Positions 24,516 through 31,080 of a stretch of 64,000 nt of DNA are shown piece after piece. The stretch comes from Piscinibacter gummiphilus (lineage in GTDB: Bacteria; Pseudomonadota; Gammaproteobacteria; Burkholderiales; Burkholderiaceae_C). Within the stretch, counting starts at the first letter, position 1. Each line of letters opens with the position of its first letter. The position numbers and the translations under genes are program-made. The stretch is from the NCBI RefSeq assembly GCF_002116905.1, contig NZ_CP015118.1:2852001-2916000 (forward strand). The letters are read 5' to 3'. The notes under the pieces are model-generated. The model searched no databases. It was given only the letters and a program-made list of their open reading frames with translations, and was not told where the DNA came from.

Positions 24516-24543
24516 ATTATTGCAGAGTGCGGATCGTTGATAA
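24516..24543 (-). promoter_or_regulatory. Candidate promoter for riboswitch-TonB receptor transcript
   Basis: Minus strand TTATCA (24543-24538), 16-bp spacer, AATAAT (24521-24516), about 30 bp before the aptamer. The -35 part overlaps GATAAT (24539-24544) on the plus strand, a possible -10 box for tRNA-Leu at 24555. Confidence 0.4.
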
Positions 24544-24554
24544 TCCGCAGCCCC

Positions 24555-24639
24555 GCCCGGGTGACGAAACTGGTAGACGTAGCGGACTTAAAATCCGCGG
24601 CCGCGAGGCGTAAGGGTTCGAGCCCCTTCCCGGGTACCA
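24555..24639 (+). tRNA. tRNA-Leu (UAA)
   Basis: Starts GCCCGGGTGACGAAACTGG; acceptor GCCCGGG/CCCGGGT, anticodon loop CTTAAAA (anticodon TAA), long variable arm typical of class II tRNAs, T-loop GGTTCGAGCCC and encoded CCA (24637-24639). 85 nt. Confidence 0.97.
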
Positions 24640-24661
24640 CGCATGGCCCACGGCCTCCGTG

Positions 24662-24874
24662 TCACACGCCGTCCACGGCCTCCGGATCGTCGAAGGCCTT
24701 GTCTGCCGCGGCTTCCGGTGCCAACGCTCGCCAGCGAGGGCGCCCCGCCAGATCCATCGCGATGCGATGCACGTCCGCACCACTCAAGGTGCGATCGAGC
24801 GTGAGCATGCGCGCGGTGACGCGTTCGACCCAGTCCGCGTCGGTGAGGTCGGGGGTGGCGGCGAGGGGCAGCAT
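24662..24874 (-). CDS. Small hypothetical protein (70 residues)
   Basis: Starts MLPLAATPDLTDADWVERV; the rest is a mixed charged, probably helical protein without membrane segment or Cys cluster. A good Shine-Dalgarno (GGAGGA, 9 nt before the ATG at 24874) supports it as real. It lies between tRNA-Leu and murI on the murI strand, 66 nt after the murI stop, so it may be the last gene of that transcript. Family not recognised. Confidence 0.6.
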   Translation of the reverse strand: MLPLAATPDLTDADWVERVTARMLTLDRTLSGADVHRIAMDLAGRPRWRALAPEAAADKAFDDPEAVDGV

Positions 24875-24940
24875 GTGTCGGGTCCTCCATGGCTCGTGGC
24901 GATGTGACGTTCCGATCGTGCGCCTCGCGAGAGGTTCCCG

Positions 24941-25762
24941 CTAGATTTGCGAAGCGGCTGACACGTTGCAGGGGAAATCGAGCCAGCGCGACACCACGGA
25001 GCGAAGATGCGCGACATCGCCCGTGGTCTGCAGCATCACGGGTGCGGTCGACGGTGCGTCTTCGGGCGTGACACCGAGCAACCGTGCGGCCTGCCGCGAG
25101 ACGGGCCATGCGGTGTCGATCAGCATGACGCCTTCGCCCATCGCGGCCTGGATGTGGTGGCGCACGAACGGGTAGTGGGTGCAGCCGAGCACCACGGTGT
25201 CGACACGCGCGTCGCGCAACGGCGCGCAGAAGGTCTCGATCATCGCCACCATGTCGGGTGCGTCGAGGTCCCCGCGTTCGATCTGTCCGGCGAGGCCGGG
25301 GCAGGGCTGCAGCACGATCGTCGCGTCACCGCCGTGGGCGTCGAGCAGGCGCTGGAACTTCGCGCTGCGCAAGGTGGTGGGCGTCGCCATCACGCCGATG
25401 CGGCCGCTGGCCGAGGTCTTCACGGCCGGCTTGATCGCGGGCTCGACGCCCACGACGGGAATCTCCGGCCAGCGCTCGCGCAGCGCGGCCACAGCCACGG
25501 CCGTGGCCGTGTTGCAGGCCACCACGATCAGGCGGGCGCCGCTGGCGACGAGGTGGCCGCCGATGGCGAGGGTGCGCGCGGCCACGTACTCGTCGGTGCG
25601 TTCGCCGTACGGCGCGTGGGCCGAGTCGGCGACGTAATGCAGCGGGTGCTCGGGCAGGGTGCGGTGCAGCACGCTCAGCACCGACAGGCCGCCGAGGCCG
25701 GAGTCGAACACGCCCACGAGGGGCTTCGGGTCGGCGGAAGAGGACGCGGCGATCGAGGTCAT
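24941..25762 (-). CDS. murI: Glutamate racemase
   Basis: Interconverts L- and D-glutamate, providing D-Glu for peptidoglycan. 273 residues from the ATG at 25762, the normal length; the ORF is open further upstream to 25858 but that extension is unlike the family. The two catalytic cysteines are in VVACNTATA (C83) and VLGCTHYP (C194), and the N-terminal substrate motif is GVFDSGLGGLSVL. Cytoplasmic. Divergent from etfB, with 181 bp between the starts. Confidence 0.95.
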   Translation of the reverse strand: MTSIAASSSADPKPLVGVFDSGLGGLSVLSVLHRTLPEHPLHYVADSAHAPYGERTDEYVAARTLAIGGHLVASGARLIVVACNTATAVAVAALRERWPEIPVVGVEPAIKPAVKTSASGRIGVMATPTTLRSAKFQRLLDAHGGDATIVLQPCPGLAGQIERGDLDAPDMVAMIETFCAPLRDARVDTVVLGCTHYPFVRHHIQAAMGEGVMLIDTAWPVSRQAARLLGVTPEDAPSTAPVMLQTTGDVAHLRSVVSRWLDFPCNVSAASQI

Positions 25763-25834
25763 GGCCGCGCGGAGTCTAACGGAGCAAAAAAATGCTGGCG
25801 GTTCGTCCGAGTCGTGGCACAATCGAAAAATAGC

Positions 25835-25905
25835 ACGATCGTTCGTTTCCTTTGTCACCCTCGCGACTTCGTGTGCTCGTCGTGGGTATGGTGCGATCCT
25901 AGAAT
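25835..25905 (+). promoter_or_regulatory. Candidate etfBA control region
   Basis: Contains an ACGATCGT palindrome (25835-25842) within AGCACGATCGTTCG, and a TAGAAT box (25900-25905) 39 bp before the etfB ATG. The palindrome could be a TetR-type operator of the kind that controls fatty-acid catabolism genes; I cannot assign the regulator. Confidence 0.3.
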
Positions 25906-25943
25906 CCGTGCAACTTCAACAGTGATCCTTGAGGAGCTTCGGC

Positions 25944-26693
25944 ATGAAAGTCTTGGTGGCAGTCAAGCGGGTGGTGGACTACAACGTGAAGGTTCGCGTC
26001 AAGAGCGATGGCACGGGTGTGGACATCGCGAACGTGAAGATGAGCATGAACCCGTTCGACGAGATCGCCGTCGAAGAAGCGGTGCGGCTGAAGGAGAAGG
26101 GTGTGGTCACGGAAGTGATCGCCGTCTCGGCCGGCCCGACGCAATGCCAGGAAACGCTGCGCACGGCGATGGCCATCGGCGCCGACCGCGCCATCCTGGT
26201 CGAGAGCACGGATGAACTGCAGCCGCTGGCCGTGGCCAAGCTGCTCAAGGCCCTCGTGGACAAGGAACAGCCGTCGCTCGTGATCCTGGGCAAGCAGGCC
26301 ATCGACGACGACAACAACCAGACGGGCCAGATGCTGGCGGCGCTCGCGGGCCTGCCGCAGGCGACGTTCGCCAGCAAGGTGGAACTGGCTGCCGATGGTG
26401 CCTCGGTCACGCGTGAAGTCGACGGGGGTCTGGAGACGCTCAAGCTCACGCTGCCGGCGGTCGTGACGACCGACCTGCGCCTGAACGAGCCGCGCTACGT
26501 GACGCTGCCGAACATCATGAAGGCGAAGAAGAAGCCGCTGGAAGTGGTGAAGCCGTCGGACCTGGGGGTGGACGTGGCCCCGCGCATCAAGACGCTGAAG
26601 GTCAGCGAGCCGCCGAAGCGGTCGGCTGGCATCAAGGTGCCGGATGTCGCCACGCTGGTCGACAAGCTGAAGAACACCGCCAAGGTCCTCTGA
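25944..26693 (+). CDS. etfB: Electron transfer flavoprotein beta subunit
   Basis: 249 residues, full length. MKVLVAVKRVVDYNVKVRVK is the standard start, and GTGVDIANVKMSMNPFDEIAVEEA, RTAMAIGADRAILVE, ILGKQAIDDDNNQTGQMLA (AMP/FAD-binding region) and LPAVVTTDLRLNEPRYVTLPNIMKAKKK (recognition loop) are conserved. With EtfA it carries electrons from acyl-CoA dehydrogenases to ETF-quinone oxidoreductase. ATG at 25944 with GAGGAGC upstream. etfA follows after 18 nt. Confidence 0.97.
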   Translation: MKVLVAVKRVVDYNVKVRVKSDGTGVDIANVKMSMNPFDEIAVEEAVRLKEKGVVTEVIAVSAGPTQCQETLRTAMAIGADRAILVESTDELQPLAVAKLLKALVDKEQPSLVILGKQAIDDDNNQTGQMLAALAGLPQATFASKVELAADGASVTREVDGGLETLKLTLPAVVTTDLRLNEPRYVTLPNIMKAKKKPLEVVKPSDLGVDVAPRIKTLKVSEPPKRSAGIKVPDVATLVDKLKNTAKVL

Positions 26694-26711
26694 TCCCAGG
26701 AGCACAAGAAC

Positions 26712-27644
26712 ATGACCGCACTCGTCATCGCCGAACACGACAACCAATCCATCAAGGGCGCCACCCTGAACACCGTGACCGCCGCCGCCCAGCTGGGTGG
26801 TGACGTACACGTCCTGGTCGCCGGCTCGAACGCCGCCGACGCCGCCAAGGCCGCCGCCGCCATCGCCGGCGTGGCCAAGGTGATCCACGCCGACGCCGCC
26901 GGCTTCGAGCACGGCCTCGCCGAAAACGTCGCCGCGCAAGTCATCGCGCTGGCCGGTTCGTACAGCCACATCGTCTTCCCGGCCACGGCGTCGGGCAAGA
27001 ACGTCGCGCCGCGCGTGGCCGCGCTGCTGGACGTGGGCCAGGTGAGCGACATCACGAAGGTGGTGAGCCCCGACACCTTCGAGCGCCCGATCTACGCCGG
27101 CAACGCCATCGCCACCGTGCAGAGCGCCGACAAGGTCAAGGTGATCACCGTGCGTTCGACGGGCTTCGATGCCGCGGCCGCCACCGGTGGCAGCGCCGCC
27201 GTCGAGACCGCCTCGGCCACGGCCGACAGCGGCAAGTCGAGCTTCGTGGGCAGCGAGATCGCCAAGAACGACCGCCCCGAACTGACCGCCGCGAAGATCA
27301 TCGTGTCCGGCGGCCGAGCGCTTGGCAGCAGCGACAAGTTCAATGAAGTGCTGACCCCGCTGGCCGACAAGCTCGGCGCTGCGCTCGGTGCCAGCCGCGC
27401 CGCCGTCGACGCGGGCTACGCCCCGAATGACTGGCAAGTGGGCCAGACCGGCAAGATCGTCGCGCCGCAGCTCTACATCGCGGCCGGCATCTCCGGGGCC
27501 ATCCAGCACCTGGCCGGCATGAAGGACTCCAAGGTGATCGTCGCGATCAACAAGGACCCCGAAGCGCCGATCTTCAGCGTGGCCGACTACGGCCTCGAGG
27601 CCGACCTGTTCACCGCGGTGCCGGAACTGGTCAAGGCTCTGTAA
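26712..27644 (+). CDS. etfA: Electron transfer flavoprotein alpha subunit
   Basis: 310 residues. The N-terminal domain starts MTALVIAEHDNQSIKGATLN; the C-terminal FAD domain has SGGRALGS, DAGYAPNDWQVGQTGKIVAPQLYIAAGISGA in two pieces, and INKDPEAPIFSVADYGLEADL. Forms the heterodimer with EtfB. A rho-independent terminator follows at 27662-27698, so the acyl-CoA dehydrogenase downstream may be expressed partly on its own. Confidence 0.97.
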   Translation: MTALVIAEHDNQSIKGATLNTVTAAAQLGGDVHVLVAGSNAADAAKAAAAIAGVAKVIHADAAGFEHGLAENVAAQVIALAGSYSHIVFPATASGKNVAPRVAALLDVGQVSDITKVVSPDTFERPIYAGNAIATVQSADKVKVITVRSTGFDAAAATGGSAAVETASATADSGKSSFVGSEIAKNDRPELTAAKIIVSGGRALGSSDKFNEVLTPLADKLGAALGASRAAVDAGYAPNDWQVGQTGKIVAPQLYIAAGISGAIQHLAGMKDSKVIVAINKDPEAPIFSVADYGLEADLFTAVPELVKAL

Positions 27645-27661
27645 GCCTCCGTTCCGCCCCG

Positions 27662-27698
27662 AGCCCGTTCGCCGATTCGAAAGGCCGACGGGCTTTTT
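27662..27698 (+). terminator. Rho-independent terminator after etfA
   Basis: AGCCCGT (27662-27668) pairs with ACGGGCT (27688-27694), followed by TTTTT. Located 18 bp after the etfA stop and before the acyl-CoA dehydrogenase gene. Confidence 0.8.
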
Positions 27699-27729
27699 CT
27701 CGCCCGAATTCACCTTTCCAGGAGTTGTC

Positions 27730-29523
27730 ATGAGCTACGTCGCCCCCGTCAAGGACATGCTGTTCTGCATGCAGGAACTCGCCGACCTCGAGTCCGTCGC
27801 GAAGCTTCCGGGGTTCGAGGACGCAGGCCTCGAGACGGCGCAGGCCGTGCTCGAGGAGTGCGCCAAGTTCAACGAGGGCGTGCTCGCCCCGCTGAACTTC
27901 GAGGGCGACAAGAACCCGTCCTCGTGGAAGGACGGCAAGGTCACGACGACGCCCGGCTTCAAGGAAGCTTTCAAGCAGTTCGGTGAAGGCGGCTGGCAGG
28001 GCCTGCAGCACCCGGCCGACTTCGGCGGCCAGGGCCTGCCGAAGACCATCGGTGCGGCGTGCATCGAGATGCTCAACAGCGCCAACGTCAGCTTCGCGCT
28101 GTGCCCGCTGCTGACCGATGGCGCCATCGAGGCGCTGCTGACCGCCGGTTCGCCGGAGCAGCAGCAGACCTACCTCCCGAAGATGATCTCGGGTGAGTGG
28201 ACCGGCACGATGAACCTGACCGAGCCGCAGGCCGGCTCCGACCTCGCGCTGGTGCGCACGCGTGCCGAACCGCAGGGCGACGGCACGTACAAGATCTTCG
28301 GCACGAAGATCTTCATCACGTACGGCGAACACGACATGGCGCCGAACATCATCCACCTCGTGCTGGCCCGCGTGGCCGGCGCGCCAGAAGGGGTCAAGGG
28401 CATCAGCCTGTTCCTCGTGCCGAAGTTCCGCCTGAATGCCGACGGCTCGCCGGGCGAGCGCAACGACGCCCACTGCGTCAGCATCGAGCACAAGCTGGGC
28501 ATCAAGGCCAGCCCCACGGCCGTGCTGCAGTTCGGTGACCACGGCGGTGCCATCGGCGAACTGATCGGCGAGGAGAACCGCGGCCTCGAGTACATGTTCA
28601 TCATGATGAACGCTGCCCGCTACGCCGTGGGCATGCAGGGCATCGCGGTGGCCGAGCGTTCGTACCAGAAGGCCGTGCAGTACGCCCGCGACCGCGTGCA
28701 GTCGAGGCCGGTGGACGGCTCGCTGCCCGGCAGCGCCCCCATCATCCACCACCCCGATGTGCGCCGCATGCTGATGACGATGCGCTCGCTGACCGAAGGC
28801 TGCCGCGCGATGGCGATCACCGCCGCCGCGGCGCATGACGCGCAGCACGCCAGCCCGGACGCGGACGCCCGCAAGCAGAACCAGGCGTTCTACGAATTCA
28901 TGGTGCCGCTCGTGAAGGGCTACAGCACCGAAATGAGCCTCGAGGTCACCGACCTCGGCGTGCAGGTGCACGGCGGCATGGGCTTCATCGAGGAAACCGG
29001 CGCGGCGCAGTACTACCGCGACGCGAAGATCCTGACCATCTACGAAGGCACCACCGCCATCCAGGCGAACGACCTCGTGGGCCGCAAGACGATGCGTGAC
29101 GGCGGCCAGACGGCCAAGGCCATCGCGAAGCAGATCGAGGTCACCGAGGCCGCGCTGGCGAAGTCGGGCACCCCGGCCGCGCAGGCGATGCTCAAGGCGC
29201 TGTCGGCCGGCCGCGCCGCCTTCGTCGACGTGGTGGACTTCGTGGTCGCGAACGGCAAGACGAAGCCGAACGCCGTGTTCGCCGGCTCCGTGCCGTACCT
29301 GATGCTCGCGGGCAACGTGGTGGCCGGCTGGCAGCTGGCGCGCGCGCTGCTCGTGGCCGAGGCGCAGCTCGCCAAGGGCGAGGGCGACACGGCCTTCCTG
29401 ACCGCGAAGGTTGCCACGGCCCGCTTCTACGCCGAGCACATCCTGACCCGCGCCTCCAGCGTGCGTGCCGCGATCCTCGAGGGCGCCGACAGCGTCACCG
29501 CGCTCGCGCTCGACGCCTTCTGA
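27730..29523 (+). CDS. Acyl-CoA dehydrogenase with C-terminal extension
   Basis: 597 residues, the long form with an extra C-terminal helical domain (about 470-597). FAD/substrate motifs include MNLTEPQAGSDLALVRT, FITYGEHD, and the C-terminal FAD half VQVHGGMGFIEETGAAQYYRDAKI. The catalytic base is the Glu in TIYEGTTAIQANDL. This length class includes enzymes of fatty-acid and related acyl-CoA oxidation (FadE-like, DmdC-like); the substrate cannot be set from sequence. Electrons would go to the EtfBA pair encoded just upstream. ATG at 27730 with CAGGAG upstream. Confidence 0.9.
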   Translation: MSYVAPVKDMLFCMQELADLESVAKLPGFEDAGLETAQAVLEECAKFNEGVLAPLNFEGDKNPSSWKDGKVTTTPGFKEAFKQFGEGGWQGLQHPADFGGQGLPKTIGAACIEMLNSANVSFALCPLLTDGAIEALLTAGSPEQQQTYLPKMISGEWTGTMNLTEPQAGSDLALVRTRAEPQGDGTYKIFGTKIFITYGEHDMAPNIIHLVLARVAGAPEGVKGISLFLVPKFRLNADGSPGERNDAHCVSIEHKLGIKASPTAVLQFGDHGGAIGELIGEENRGLEYMFIMMNAARYAVGMQGIAVAERSYQKAVQYARDRVQSRPVDGSLPGSAPIIHHPDVRRMLMTMRSLTEGCRAMAITAAAAHDAQHASPDADARKQNQAFYEFMVPLVKGYSTEMSLEVTDLGVQVHGGMGFIEETGAAQYYRDAKILTIYEGTTAIQANDLVGRKTMRDGGQTAKAIAKQIEVTEAALAKSGTPAAQAMLKALSAGRAAFVDVVDFVVANGKTKPNAVFAGSVPYLMLAGNVVAGWQLARALLVAEAQLAKGEGDTAFLTAKVATARFYAEHILTRASSVRAAILEGADSVTALALDAF

Positions 29524-29552
29524 CACCGACCTTTCCGACCGGAGACCTCCCC

Positions 29553-30509
29553 GTGGCCCTGCCTCCCATCCTGCAGAACCTGCCGTTGCCCATCATCGGG
29601 TCGCCGCTGTTCATCGTCAGCAACCCGAAGCTCGTGATCGCGCAGTGCAAGGCCGGCGTGGTCGGGTCGATGCCGGCGCTGAACGCGCGCCCGGCCGAGC
29701 TGCTCGACGAGTGGCTCGCCGAGATCACCGAGGCCCTGGCGTCGCACAACCGCGCGAACCCGGACAAGCCCGCGGCCCCGTTCGCGATCAACCAGATCGT
29801 GCACAAGAGCAACGACCGGCTCGAGCACGACCTCGAGGTGTGCGCCAAGTACAAGGTGCCCATCGTGATCACGTCGCTGGGCGCGCGCACGGACGTCAAC
29901 GACGCGGTGCACGCCTGGGGTGGTGTGGTGCTGCACGACATCATCAACAACTTCTTCGCGAAGAAGGCGATCGAGAAGGGTGCCGACGGCCTGATCGCGG
30001 TGGCGGCGGGCGCCGGCGGCCACGCCGGCGTGAAGAGCCCGTTCGCGCTGATCCAGGAGATCCGCGAGTGGTTCGACGGCCCGATCGCGCTCAGCGGCTC
30101 CATCGCCAGCGGCGGCGCGGTGCTGGCCGCCCAGGCCATGGGCGCCGACTTCGCCTACATCGGCTCGGCCTTCATCGCCACCGACGAGGCCCGCGCGGTC
30201 GACGCCTACAAGCAGATGATCGTCGACAGCACCAGCGACGACATCGTCTACAGCAACCTCTTCACCGGGGTGCACGGCAACTACCTGAAGGGCTCGATCG
30301 TCAACGCCGGGCTCGACCCCGAGAACCTGGCCGAGAGCGATTCGAGCAAGATGAGCTTCTCGGGCGGCGAGTCGAAGAAGGCCTGGAAGGACATCTGGGG
30401 CTGCGGCCAGGGCATCGGCCACATCAAGAAGGTGGTGCCGGCCGGCGAACTGGTCGCCCGCCTGGCGGCCGAGTACCACGAGGCGCGGGAGCGCCTGGCG
30501 CTGCGCTGA
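29553..30509 (+). CDS. Nitronate monooxygenase (NPD/2-nitropropane dioxygenase family)
   Basis: 318 residues, FMN TIM-barrel. Signature stretches are PIIGSPLFIVSNPKLVIAQCKAG, GVVLHDIINN, LIAVAAGAGGHAG (phosphate loop) and IALSGSIASGGAVLAAQAMGADFAYIGSAFIAT. GTG start at 29553 with CGGAGA upstream, 29 nt after the dehydrogenase stop, so co-transcribed. Members next to acyl-CoA dehydrogenases are often annotated as nitronate monooxygenases, but their real substrate in this context is unproven; an enoyl/acyl-CoA-linked flavin reaction is an alternative. Confidence 0.85.
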   Translation: MALPPILQNLPLPIIGSPLFIVSNPKLVIAQCKAGVVGSMPALNARPAELLDEWLAEITEALASHNRANPDKPAAPFAINQIVHKSNDRLEHDLEVCAKYKVPIVITSLGARTDVNDAVHAWGGVVLHDIINNFFAKKAIEKGADGLIAVAAGAGGHAGVKSPFALIQEIREWFDGPIALSGSIASGGAVLAAQAMGADFAYIGSAFIATDEARAVDAYKQMIVDSTSDDIVYSNLFTGVHGNYLKGSIVNAGLDPENLAESDSSKMSFSGGESKKAWKDIWGCGQGIGHIKKVVPAGELVARLAAEYHEARERLALR

Positions 30510-30524
30510 CCTCCGGTCGGCGGG

Positions 30525-30851
30525 TCAGGCCGGGGAGGGCGCCTGGGGCTCCAGGTCGCAGTCGCACCCCTCGCCGGCCGCGATCCACCGCGGCGCGAAG
30601 CGCGCCGCCACCCGGGCCAGCCACGCCGGCCCGATGAACCGCTGTGGTTCGGTCACCACACCGCAGCGGTAGACCGACCCGGCCTCGTCCCAGACCAGCG
30701 CCGCACAGGCGCCGGTGCGCCGCCGGCTCACCAGCATGCCCGCCGGACACGGTTCCGCGAGGCAGCACACCCCGCAGCCATTGCAGGCGCTGCCCACCGG
30801 CGGCTTGGCCGGCGCGGTCGGATGGATCTGGATGATGCGGAAATCTGACAT
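30525..30851 (-). CDS. Cysteine-cluster protein (YkgJ/CxxCxxCC type)
   Basis: 108 residues from the ATG at 30851 (ATG at 30875 adds 8). The motif ACNGCGVCCLAEPC provides C-xx-C-xx-CC-xxxx-C, and three further Cys-containing sites follow (GACAAL, YRCGVV, GCDCD), suggesting a metal or Fe-S site. Cytoplasmic, no signal peptide. Function unknown for this family. Convergent with the nitronate monooxygenase gene (15 nt between stops) and divergent from sucA. Confidence 0.75.
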   Translation of the reverse strand: MSDFRIIQIHPTAPAKPPVGSACNGCGVCCLAEPCPAGMLVSRRRTGACAALVWDEAGSVYRCGVVTEPQRFIGPAWLARVAARFAPRWIAAGEGCDCDLEPQAPSPA

Positions 30852-30908
30852 CGGGGTGACAGGGGACTCGCCCATTGTGCGGATGTGGTGTGAACGTGAT
30901 CATTCAAA

Positions 30909-30938
30909 CTGACGCTGCTTCCGCATCGGTGTTACAGT
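30909..30938 (+). promoter_or_regulatory. Candidate sucA promoter
   Basis: CTGACG (30909-30914), 18-bp spacer, TACAGT (30933-30938) preceded by TGT in extended -10 position. It lies about 140 bp before the sucA start and implies a long untranslated leader. Confidence 0.45.
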
Positions 30939-31080
30939 GCGATCCCAGACTCAGACAGGTCCTTCCCGTCCCCTTGTGTCACAGCAAGGCGGGTCGCAAT
31001 CCGCAAACCGGTGCAGCCGTAACGCGGAAGGTTTATCAACCCACTACAGCGCCGGAAACCGGTGCGAAAGGTGAGCGAAA

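Noticed and set aside
22253..24613. 786-codon plus-strand frame
   Set aside because: Antisense to the TonB receptor and runs through the riboswitch and tRNA-Leu.
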